Positions 35,614 through 46,600 of a DNA stretch of 64,000 bases are shown piece by piece. The translations under genes were made by a program, and so were the position numbers. Position 1 is the stretch's first letter. Every line of letters starts with the position of its first letter. Source of the stretch: Pestalotiopsis fici W106-1 (lineage: Eukaryota > Ascomycota > Sordariomycetes > Amphisphaeriales > Sporocadaceae); the NCBI RefSeq assembly GCF_000516985.1, contig NW_006917092.1, positions 3,860,619-3,924,618 of the forward strand, written 5' to 3'. The notes beneath the pieces are model-generated. The model was not told where the DNA came from and did not search any database. It saw only the letters and a program-made list of their open reading frames with translations.

Positions 35614-37996
35614 TTATAATAGCGCTATAAAAAAAAACTAGCATCCCGTCGCGTTTTATTTAAAAACCTTATAAAATGCTAAAATAAATTATAAAATCTA
35701 TAATCGAAAATTATTAGTAATAATTTACGCTTTACAATATTAGCGTCCGGAATTAATAGGCCTAAAAAACAAAAAACCCTTTTTTATCGTTATTAATTAC
35801 AAGCTATTAATTTACTTTAATACCAAAAAATAATTAAACCTTCGCTAGGCCGGATAAGCAAAAATACTCTCTTAATATAACTTTATTATTATATATAAGC
35901 CAGGTAAAAAAAACGTTTTAGCTAATACGCTATTTCGGAAATCAAAGGAGTTACGTACGCAAAAAGCCAAAAAAAAATATAACGCCAAATAACACTATTT
36001 AAGCTAATAAATAAATCCGAAATATTATCCTTAAACGAAATTATTAAGCTTTATTTTTTAAATATAAACTAATCCCTCGCTAACTTATTTATTCTAAAAA
36101 AACAAAAAAACCTACCCGATAAATCAAAATTTAAGCTAATAAATAAACTACTTAAAGCCAATATTTATAACCTAAAGCTTAACGAATACCAATAAAAAAT
36201 AAAAAAAGCCACCAACGAGCGATAATCCCTTTTAGGAAACCGATACCTATATTATTAAAATAAATTAATAATCTTACACTAATTTAAAAAATATTACCTT
36301 TATACCAAGGTTATCGCAAAGGCATACTGCAAACTAGCTACCGGATACCCGGGAAAAATAAAAACCAAAAAACTAATAACTATAAAATATTAATAGCCGA
36401 AAATAAATTCTTATTATAATACTTACGTAAAAAATTACCCTTGCTAAACGTTTAAAGTTCCTAAAAATAAAACTCCAAAATTACTATATCTTATGCCGAT
36501 TTTACTACAGACCTATTAATCGCTAATTATAAACTTTAAAAGTTATCCGAAAAATAAAAAAAAATACGATAACGTTTTAATAATTATTAATTACCTCAAT
36601 AAAATCCCTTAATCGACGCCTTATTATATAAACGCTATAGCTCGTAACACAGCCCGAATATACTATTACGGCCCGTACCGTTAAATAAGCGTTCCCTAGG
36701 ATCTTTATATTAATAAAAGCCTTTAATTTATTACCGATTTTACGGATAAATTATTAAAAATATTAAAATTTAAAATCCACTTAACCGTTATAAAACATCA
36801 CGTCGGTTAGGTAAAAATTATAAATAAATACCTTAATTAAAAATTACGGCCATATATTAACTATTACTAAAATAATTAATCGGACGCTTTACCAGTTATA
36901 AACGCCATTTAAATATTATTACTATACGATTTTATAAGGTTATTACTAAAAAAAATTCTTATAAGCTACCTAATAAACCTCCTAATCGACTAAAAAGCTA
37001 AAACCAAAAATCTAAACGCCCTTTTAACGCGCAAACGACTTAATAAGAAATAAGCGCAAAAAATCGTCGCTAAAATATAAAATTATATAATTATAACGCG
37101 CTATATTATTATTAAATCGCAAAAACGAATATCGAAAAAGGCAAATAAGCACAAAAAAAGCCTAATTTCGGAATAAGCGATAAAGTTTATATTTTAAAAA
37201 ATTCGGGATAAATAAGCAACCGGCCTAATAATAAATTAAACTATCCTATAACTTATTATTTTTATAAAATCGAACGGATAAAAGGCTATTCATATATCTT
37301 AAAGCTTCCTAACTCTTAAAAAAAAGCAAAAAATTCCCAGCCGATAAACTAAAAAAATACCTAAATAACCCGCTCCCTAAATAAAAACCGGCGCGTCCCG
37401 ATAAAAAAATAATTAACCCGAACCTCCCAAAAAATATAAAATATAAAAAAAAAAATATTAATATCCAAAATTTATTATAAAAAACTATAATATAAAATAA
37501 AATAAAAAAATTAAGATAATAATAAAAAATAATACCTAGCCTCGTATTTTAAAAATTCCGCTAATAAAATCCGAATATTCTATAATAAAAATCCGACCGC
37601 CCCCGGACCCCTAAAACACCTGCAAAAATAATTTATAGCCGCTATAAAAGATCGATTCGATAAAAATTATAAAAATAACGATAAACCACAAAAAAGGAAT
37701 AGCCAGCAATAGCAATAAAACGCTAAAAAAAAGTTTTACCCGGTAAAAAAAAATAAAAAAAATAAATAAAAAGATTAAATTAAAAACGTAAATAAAAACT
37801 AATAAACCGGAAATTTTTAATAAAACACTACCTTAACGATCTAGGCATAATAGCGCAATAATAATATAAATACAAAAATATAGCTTTTTTATCGGGAACA
37901 CCCTTAAAAATGCTATATAGGATTTAAGTTCGAATACCGATTTAGGCAATCCGGCGAATTCGAAAACGAAAATTTTTTACCCTACAAAAAAGGGAT

Positions 37997-38179
37997 AATT
38001 ACGGCTAACAGCCTTATGCTATATTAGCTAGCCTAACTCTTTTAATAAATCTATATACCCAAATACTAATATTTATCTAGTAATACCGTAACCACTTATT
38101 TTATAAATTTCGTTTATAATTAAATTTATTTAATACCCCTTACGTTAATGCATCGCCCTTAATTCCGTGGATTGTGATA
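37997..38179 (+). repeat. LTR of element B, right (3') copy
   Basis: 183 bp, aligned end to end with the left copy; nearly all differences are C/T or G/A. Confidence 0.85.
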
Positions 38180-38184
38180 AAGCG
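38180..38184. repeat. target site duplication AAGCG, right of element B
   Basis: Partner of 23460-23464. Element A sequence resumes directly after it. Confidence 0.85.
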
Positions 38185-41100
38185 TATAAAATAAAAATTT
38201 TAAAATATAATTAAATCTTTTAATTTATACGCTTAATTAAACCGTTAATTTCTAGGTAAAAGGCTATAAATAATTTTTTTTTTAATATTTACGATTTTAC
38301 ATAAATAAATCTAAAAATCGCTTATTTAATTTAATTTTTTATTAAAAATAATAACTTAAAGGAAACCGTAAAATTTTTTAATAATAATTAATAAAACGCC
38401 GGGCGTAATTAGGCGCTTTTATAATATTTATGCTTTTTATTATAATTATTTTTGCTAGGCGATTTATAATTATTATTATAAAATAAAGGTTTTTTTTATA
38501 AAAAGCTTTATTATAAAATCGATAAAAAATTCTAAATAAAACCGGTTTAATATAAAAAAAAAAGCTAAAAGGCCGCTTTTTTTTTTGCGCTAAATTTTAA
38601 AACGCTTATAAATATCGTAATTAGCATAAAATCTCCGTATTATTTTAAATATTCCTAGCTAATAAAAATGCCTTAATATTATCGCAAAAATATTATCCCT
38701 TTTTAAATAGCCAGTAATAAATAAATTATAGATTTTTTATATAAATGCAATCTAAAAAAATTCCTAATTTAGGATAAATAATTTTTTTCGGAATAAAAAG
38801 GCGCTTTTAAAATCTAATTTATATTCCGCAATTAATATCCTAATATTATACTTTTTTTTAAATAACCCGGGCGGAAATATACGCGCTTTTAATTATATTG
38901 CAAAATATAAATTAATAAAATTAATATTTTATATTATAGCTTTATCTTAAAATAATTATAGCTTAGCTTTAGGAAATAAATCTTTATTTTTAGGGATTTG
39001 ATAGCTTTATTTTATATTTAGTAATTTTTATTTTATAGGCTTAAAATATAAAAACATTATATAAATTAATATTTAAATATATTTGGTATTTTCGGAAAAT
39101 ATAATAATAAATAAAAGCCATTCGTTTTTAATAAACTATAAACGGCGAAATTTTAATTTCGGGTTATCGACCCCTTTAGGGAGGTTTTGCTTTAAACGGC
39201 TAAAAGCATTAAATTTGCCGCTTTTCCTTTTTGCACGGAATTATAATTAAAAATTAAACTCGGATAAAATTAAAAATTATTAAGCTTATTTTTTAGTTAA
39301 ATTTTTTTTAGTAATAAAATATTATAAATTTTTATAATTTATAAAAATTTTAAAAAGTTTAGCTAAGCTTTTTAGTTTTTTTTTTATTTTTTTAGGCAGC
39401 AAACGATTATAAGCAGCTTTTTATTATAAATTTCGTAATTAATTTCGGCTAAATTTAATCGTTTAAAAAAAAAGGCTATAAAATATAATTTTCCCTTATT
39501 ATCGATTTATAAAAAGGCTCTTTTTAAAGCCTAGCTAAAATAATCGTATTCGATTACCGTTTTACGCTCCTTATTTTATATCGCTAAAATAAATATAATA
39601 ATAAAAAGCTTTTTAAAAATTTCGAAGCTATATTTTTTAGCTAACTTTTATTTTTAAAATACTGATTTTTTAAATAAGGCCAATAAAAATCCTATAACGT
39701 TATTAAATTAAAAGATAAACTCTTTATAAAAATTTATAAAGCTTATAAAATTACGAATTCTTTTTACGCTAATAAAAGCCTTTTATTTTTTAATAACCTT
39801 TACCTTTTTAAGGTTAATTTTAATTTTTTTTCTAATATAAATAATAAATTTTAAATATTTAATTTAAATAATAGCGAATTCGTATTTTTTAAAATCGAAA
39901 TAAAGTTTAGCTTTATTTAATTTAATAAAAATTTTATTTATTTTTAATATATAATTTGCGTAATCGCCGTTAAAATAAATTAAAACGTCGTTTAAATAAA
40001 TAAAGCAAAAGTCGTTTAAGTATTTTTATAATATAATATTAATAAACCTTTAAAAAATAGCTAGGGCTCCCGTTAATCCGAAAAATATTACTAGCTATTC
40101 GAATAAGCTAAAGCGAATACAAAAAGCGGTTTTTTATTTATTTTTTTTAATCCTTATTTTATAAAAAGCGGCCTTAATATTAATTTTAATAAACTATTTA
40201 GCTTTTAAAAAAAGCGTAAAATTTCCCTAATAAAAAGAAAAAAATAGCAATCCTTTTTTATAATAGCGTTTAAAGCTCGGTAATTTACGCAAAAACGAAA
40301 ACTTTTTCCGGGTTTTTTTATAAAAAATACAAAGGCTCCTCCGGGAAAATTACTAGCTTTAATTTAATTTTTATTTAGGTAATTAATAAATATTTTCCTA
40401 AAAACAAATAATTTATTTTTAAATATACCGTATAAAAGGCCTTATAAAATTTCGCGAATTTTACCTTATTTATTTTTAAATAAAATAATCGTATAATTTA
40501 CTCCGGGTCGATAAGGTAAAAGCTCCGTTTATTCGTTATTTATAAATAAAAAAGTATAATATTTAAGCTAAAAAAATAACGTATCGGTTATTTTAAAAAA
40601 AGTCGTTTTTCCTTTAATTTTTAGCGCTCGATTAATATTTATTATTATAACGGCAAAAATTTAAATAATTCTAATTATTTTTTTTAGAGTTCTTACGCGT
40701 TTTACGTATTTCCGTTGCGTAAATAGTATTTATAATTATTTATATATTTTTTATATATTGCGTTTTATTTTTTATTAATTCGGGTGCTTTATTTTCGTAT
40801 TAGCCTTTTTTACGGATAAAAAAACCGTATTTTTTAATGCTAAATTTAAGTATTTTTTTTAAATAAATATATTACGTCGTTACTTTCCATTTAGGGTTTT
40901 TTTAATATAATATTATAAATTAAGTTAGGGACGACGTACCCTATTATTTTTTTTTTCCGTCCGTTAATATTTATTTAGCAAATAGCGATTTCTCGAATAT
41001 ATCGACGTTTTTTATCGTTTTTAGCGAGCCGGAGTTTTTTATTCCGAATTTAAATACGTTTAAATTTCTTTTTAATTATAAAAAACTTATTAAAAATAAA

Positions 41101-42445
41101 ATAATAAAAGCATTTATTATCGATAAACGCGTTATAATAAAATAAATTATTAATAAATATATTTATTAAAAAAAGGATAATATATATATTATTTAGGATA
41201 TTTAAAATAATAATTATAGGTTTTTTTTTAAGCTTTAAGGGCGATTTTCCTTAAAACTTAAGCATTTTCCAACGGTTTTTTATCCTCTTTAAAGTCCGAA
41301 ATAACCTCGGCGTAGCTAACTCGGGGGTTAAAATTAATAAAAAGGCCGTAAATAATATATTTCCAATAAAAATATTTAAATTATTTATATTTAAAGCATA
41401 ATTTCTTTTTTCGGAAAAACTAAATTTTTTATTCGCTACGCTAAAAAGCTTAAGGTTTTTATTTATTCCCCGACGCCTTTTTGCCTATTTATATTACGTT
41501 TATAATATTAATAACGGTAATAATAAATTATTATAAATCGAATTTATTAATTTCTTTTATAATAATATCCCTTTTAGCGTTTATTCGATTCCGTAAGGTT
41601 TTCCGAAAAAAAGTAAAATAAAACGAAATAGCTCTGGCTTTTTTTTAAAAACTAAATTTTTATATTTTTAGCTTTTTTATGCTTATTTTTTTATAAAATA
41701 TTTAGGCAATTAGCTATTTTTTTTAATTATATTTAATTATTAATCGTAATTATCGTTAAATAAATCGAAAATAACTAAGCGGTTTTTTAAGTTTTAATTA
41801 ATAGCAAAATTAAAAATAATAATTTTAATTACGTTTACCTAATTTAATCTTTTATTAAAACCGAGCTAATATTTAAAATTATTTAAAAAATCGGAAAACT
41901 TTTAATTTTCCTTTTATTTTATCCGAATTAAGCGATTACCCGCGATTTATTTAGCTTTTTTATTAATAAATTAATTTTCGATTTTTTTAAAAAACGTTTC
42001 CTATTTAAGCTATTTAGGATTAATATTAATAAATTATTATACTACGTAAAAGCGTTTATTTTTTAAAAAGGCTATTATAAAATTAAAGCAAATAAGCTAT
42101 TTATTACCTAATAAATAACGGTTTTTTATTATTTTTATTTTCGCTATAATAAAAAAAAGCTTAAAAGATTTTGTTTTTTTATCCTAAAAAGGCCATTTAG
42201 CGGCCTTATAATAATTAAAAGCGCTATTATAAAAGGCTTAAGCCGCATTTTCGGGGTCGGAATTTTTTATAATATCGTATATTAAAAGGAAAAGCAAAAG
42301 GTTATCGAAAAAGGGAAATTTTAAAGCGATTTCGTATTTATTAAAATTTTCGGATATTACGTTATTAAAAATAGGAAATAGCACTAAAAACTTTATAAAC
42401 ACCCTATTAATTTATATAAAATTGCAAAAAAAAAGCTAATTTATA

Positions 42446-42613
42446 TATAATAAGCTTATTAAATGCGTATAATTACGCAGTTATAACTAAATATAGTTTA
42501 TAAATTAGCTTAAATAAAAGGAAGCTATTTCCTATACGCAAATTCTATTATAACCTATTTAGGCACCGGATCAATTGTATATCCGGTGCCGAAAATCGGG
42601 TGCACCCGTAACA
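42446..42613 (-). repeat. LTR of element A, right (5') copy
   Basis: 168 bp, starts TATAATAAGC (from TGTGATGGGC) and ends CCCGTAACA. The outer 90 bases are nearly unmutated. It contains a palindrome at 42562-42590 (GGCACCGGAT, 9-base loop, ATCCGGTGCC) and a second perfect one, GGGTGCACCC, at 42598-42607. Confidence 0.9.
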
Positions 42614-42618
42614 GTGCC
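42614..42618. repeat. target site duplication GTGCC, right of element A
   Basis: Partner of 21964-21968; both read as part of the codons TGG CAC on the minus strand of the split gene. Confidence 0.9.
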
Positions 42619-42922
42619 AAAACAGCCAGTCCGACTCCCACTGGTCCAGGTCCTCGATCGCGGCGCGGAGCGAGGAAACGGGGGGTTGGGTCACGGGTTC
42701 ATGCGCAACGGCGTGCCACGTGCCGTCTCCTTCGGCAGCAGAAGTCCCACTGGGTTGAAATAGGGGCTCGAGCTCTTTTGCGTTGCCGGATACCTTCATA
42801 ACGTAGACAGCGCTGGGAAAGCTGCCTTCGTACTGCCAGGAGAGGCATTGAGCCACTGGGGAGAAAGTGACGTGCACATCATCATATCGGAGCTGGGACC
42901 AGGACCGGAGAGGAGACGTCAT
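42614..42922 (-). pseudogene. 5' part of host gene split by the retrotransposon nest
   Basis: This is 103 codons from an ATG at 42922 (MTSPLRSWSQLRYDDVHVTF...). It ends DQWESDWLFWH exactly at the duplication. Without the nest the frame continues straight into QDHESAEFVTYGDL at 21963 with no shift or stop. As it stands, the frame would run into LTR A, adding about 20 foreign residues (GCTRFSAPDIQLIRCLNRL) before a stop. No signal peptide or membrane segment is seen. An earlier in-frame Met at 42994 is possible. The function of the family is unknown to me. Confidence 0.8.
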
Positions 42923-43344
42923 CCTTGAGGCTCTATGCTCGCTTCTGGCGCAAAAGTCTGTGTGGGCTGTCGAACGGCCGGATGGGGGTAACAATACAAT
43001 ATGGAGAAGGGAAAAGAACAGAAATGGGGAAATGAAACTTTCTCGATATATTCTAAGGGTCGGCGCATGTGGCTTTGTAGACCGGGGTTAACAAGTAGAT
43101 AAAGTAGCACACTCAAATCCCGGCAATACGTGTCAGACGGCACCGTAAAACACGCAAGGCGATATACCCGTGCCGCGCCCTTATTTATTGTAACAGACTA
43201 CCAATGGAACGTCAGGTAATATTCAGTACACCATATATTGCTATAGAGACTGATTTTTGCTAAAGCAAGAATCCAGTGCAGCTGTGCTGCGCTAGCTATA
43301 TCCAGCTGTGGCGGTACGGCACTGCGGCGCAGTGCCTATATGGG
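42923..43344. promoter_or_regulatory. upstream region of the split gene
   Basis: This is normal-GC, non-RIP DNA between the start of the split gene and element D. It probably carries that gene's old promoter. CAGCTGTG-type words recur near 43275-43310. No other gene is seen. Confidence 0.45.
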
Positions 43345-43398
43345 ACATCGTTATAATAATATTATAAGTATAATCATTAAAGCGTATTAAATGCTTTA
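43345..43398. repeat. fragment of a C-type LTR, left of element D
   Basis: GTATAATCATTAAAGCGTA and following bases match the middle of the element C LTR (about 28160-28185). The match continues on the other side of D from 49579, so D inserted into a related LTR fragment. Confidence 0.7.
43394..43398. repeat. target site duplication CTTTA, left of element D
   Basis: Exact match to 49579-49583; in the C LTR the same site reads ATGCTTTATTTATAA uninterrupted. Confidence 0.85.
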
Positions 43399-43636
43399 TA
43401 TTGGCGGAGGGCGCTGGGGCCTGCTGGTGCCTATAGTTAATAAAGGATCGTGGAAAAGTCCAAAAACGGCTATAGCCGGGTGCTTACGGCTTTATTACCG
43501 TAAATAGCTATATAAACGGGAAATTAGCAGTTTTTAGGCTTATAAATAATTATTATATCGCATTTTTTAATTAATTCCCTTTTTGCTATCGTTTATATAA
43601 TTTTATAATTTCGTAAACCTCGTAAAATTATTTATA
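43399..43636 (+). repeat. LTR of element D, left (5') copy
   Basis: 238 bp, starts TATTGGCGGAGGGCG (from TGTTGGCGG). Its first 100 or so bases keep GC-rich, unmutated words that are RIP-mutated in the right copy. Confidence 0.87.
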
Positions 43637-46600
43637 TAATAATAATATTTTAACGTTAAAAAGTCCTCCGTACCTTTAATATTTAATAAGTATTAAAGCA
43701 AATAGCATAATAGCAGATTTTATAGCAAATTAAAATCCGGTATAAAAATAAAACCTAATTAATAATAATATTCCCGCAAAACCTATTACCGCTAAACCTA
43801 ATAACGAAGCTAATATTAAGCAGTCCGACGAAAATATTATAAGTATTAATTTTTTAAAGGTAATTAAAAGCAATTTAAAAAAGCTTTTTTGCGTTATATT
43901 AGCATTTAATAAAATAAAAAACGATATTATCGCTATATAAACGGCTAATTTAAAAAATATAAAAATTAATTATAAAAACCTCGAAGTTATATATTAACGT
44001 AATAAGCTTAAGCTAAAAAAAAAAGCTATTAATAAATAAAATAAAAATAGGCAAAAATTTAAAAAGAATAAATAAAAAGCGTAAAACGTAATAAATAATA
44101 ATAATCCTAAATTATTTTATTTAAATAATAAAAAAAAATAACCGTTAATATAACGGTAAAAATAAATTTATCCGTATTATTAAATTTTTAAATACCTTAA
44201 ATAATAAGCTTTTAATCCGGCGATTTAAATTTATAAAAAAATTACGGAAAAAATATAATTAATTTATTTTTAATTAGCGTAATAATTTATTAAATAAATT
44301 AAAAAATAAACGCTATTGCTAAAAAACGCTCCGTAATAAAATTTGCGCTAAAGGCAAAATGCTAATAAAAAATAACTTATTATCGTTTTTTTCCTTTTTT
44401 AAAAATAATTTAAATAAAAAAGGCGTACGTAAAGCTATATCGCGTTAATTAATTATAATAACGTTTATTATAAATATAATTATTAGCTATATATTAAATT
44501 AAAAGCATTTCGATTTTTCCTTTAATAAAAAATATTACCTAAAGGGCCTAAATAATTAAGCTATATAAAAAAATATATTTATAATTATTTTTAAATTAAT
44601 CGGTTTCGTAAATAATAGGTCCCTAAAGCTTATTATAATAAATAAGCTATATATCGCTAAATATATTTAAAAGACTAATAAGCGTAACGCTATTAATTTT
44701 ATTAAAGGCCTCGAAAAAAAACGAAAATATTTAAAATATTTAATCGCACTTATATTAATATAAATAAAGCCTGTTAAAAAGCGTTATAGCAAAAGCTTAG
44801 CAAATTTATATATAATAAAAAAAATCCCGTATTTTATATTATTAGCTTTATGCATTTAATTAAATAATATAAAAACGTTAAAATAAAAATAAATTAATAA
44901 TAGCAAATTATAATATTTATTAATAGCTATAAAAAAATGCCTATATATAAATAAAAGGTATTAACGCTATTTTTTTATATATAAAAATAATTATAATAAA
45001 GCTTAGTTTAAATTTTATCGACGAGTATAAAAGCAAAATCGGGAGCAAAAAAAGGCGCCGTAATAATAATAATAATAACGGTAATAGCAATAAAAATGCT
45101 AACTCCTATAATATTAATAATAATAATAATAATAACGGTAAAAATAACGGTAAAGGCAATAAAAAAAAGCGTAAGCCCAGATTTAATAAGGAAAAAAGCC
45201 TTTTTTGCTATAATTATAATAAATATAAGCATATCGCCAAAAATTATCTTAAGCTAAAAAAAAACAAAAAAATAATAACGCGAATAATATAACGTTAAAA
45301 AAATTATAAAATAATAATAAATTAATCCCGGGATTAAAGGATTATAATAAAAAATCCGGTTATAATATAGCCGTTATCGTAAAACGAAATAATATATAAA
45401 TTTAAATATAAATATAATAGGAATATAATTAATTTTTAATTAATAAAAACTCGTAATTAAAAAATAATAATTCCCTTTAGCCGCTTAATAATAACGTTAA
45501 AAATATTATAATATTACTTATTATTTTTAATAATAATATAAGCGTAATTTATAATTTTTTGCCTAGCTTTTTAATTTCCTTTTTCGATTTTAGCATTTAT
45601 ATAAATTTAATATATTATATAAAAGGTATTAAACGCCTATTATTATTTAATATTAAATTAAATATTAATATTATTTTTAACGCAAATAATTTTAAAAAAA
45701 AGCATTATAATAAATTTTATACGGAAGAAATTTAGGGTTAATATAAATAAAAGATTAATTTATATTTAATAAATCGGATTTAGCAAAAAATTTCTAATAA
45801 AAAAAATAAAAGGTAATCGTAAATATATTAAAAACTTTTTATATTAAAGATTTTTCCGTAAAAATTATATTAAGCGAACGTTAATATTTAACGGAAAATT
45901 TTATTTATAAAAATAGCCTAATAAATAAAAATAATAAAATAATAATTTTTTTTAATATTTTTAAACGTAGCTTTTATTTATAACGGTTCGGAAAATTAAA
46001 ATTTTAAATACGTTTAATAATAGCGCTAATTAATTCGTAATAAAACTTTTAACGGTATAAAGCGCCTAAAATCGGTAATAATAAAATTAAAAAACTAATT
46101 AAAATAATATTTAAAATTAATAATATATTTAACGATATTAAATTAATAAAGCGCTTAATTTAATAGCTTATTTTTTAATATCGCCGTTTATATTATTTAA
46201 GCGCCGAAAAGCTGCGATAAATTATTTAACAAACGACTAAAATCGGTTTTAAAGCTAGGTAAATAACGTAATTACTTTATTTAGCATATAATTAGGCGAA
46301 AACGTTAAAAACGCCTTTTTAATAACCGTAAAAAGAATTAACGCGGTAAATAAAATTATTTAATATAATTTCGGATTAATTAAGCCGGTAATTATTAAAA
46401 ATAAAAGTTATTTTAGCTTAATTATAAATAATAAAAATAAAAAAAACATTTATATTTTATCGAACTAAAAATAAAATATAATTTATATTATTTGCTTACG
46501 TTAATAAAATTTTAGCGCGCTTATAAATATAAGCTTTAAATATAAACGGATTACGGGTTAAATTAAAGATTATTAAAATTAATAAAGGAAAAAGTTTGCG

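Larger units (their letters stand above)
23465..38179 (+). mobile_element. element B, chromovirus-like gypsy retrotransposon inserted in A, interrupted by C
   Basis: Two 183-bp LTRs bound the element, with duplication AAGCG. Its interior is 23648-28002 plus 35614-37996, about 6.7 kb. Order on the plus strand fits gypsy: gag-like region, then reverse transcriptase at about 27330-27720 (TFQKYINDTLFNYF, VYINDILIF from a YVDDILIF core), then RNase H ending YKPGKKNVLANTLFRK near 35900-35950, integrase (TGYPGKIKTKKLI near 36335), and a chromodomain-like end (SYFKNSANKIRIFYNKN near 37550). An 80-codon open frame (26047-26289) survives upstream of the reverse transcriptase. A polypurine tract AAAAAAGGG abuts the right LTR. 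Element C lies between the reverse transcriptase and the end of RNase H. Coding capacity is lost. Confidence 0.88.
21969..42613 (-). mobile_element. element A, Ty3/gypsy-type LTR retrotransposon with nested insertions
   Basis: Two 168-bp LTRs (21969-22136 and 42446-42613) bound the element, with target duplication GTGCC on both sides. Its own interior is 22137-23464 plus 38185-42445, about 5.6 kb; the rest is element B, which contains C. A degraded reverse transcriptase is readable on the minus strand around 39960-40160 (DFCFIYLNDVLIYFN, from an FVYLDDVLIYS-type core), so the right LTR is the 5' one. A purine-rich tract on the minus strand abuts the left LTR (GGAAAAAGGG), as expected for the polypurine tract of a minus-oriented element. 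All frames are destroyed by C-to-T and G-to-A changes of the RIP type. Confidence 0.9.

Noticed and set aside
37920..37965. tRNA-like T-arm wording (AGTTCGAAT) near 37930
   Set aside because: No matching acceptor or anticodon arm could be folded; it is within element B.
22137..42445. AT-rich block taken as a mitochondrial insertion or centromere
   Set aside because: LTR pairs, target duplications, readable reverse transcriptase cores and retained CpG show RIP-mutated retrotransposons.
45008..45232. Ile-rich open frame on the minus strand in element D
   Set aside because: Product of AT-rich, RIP-mutated gag on the other strand; composition only.
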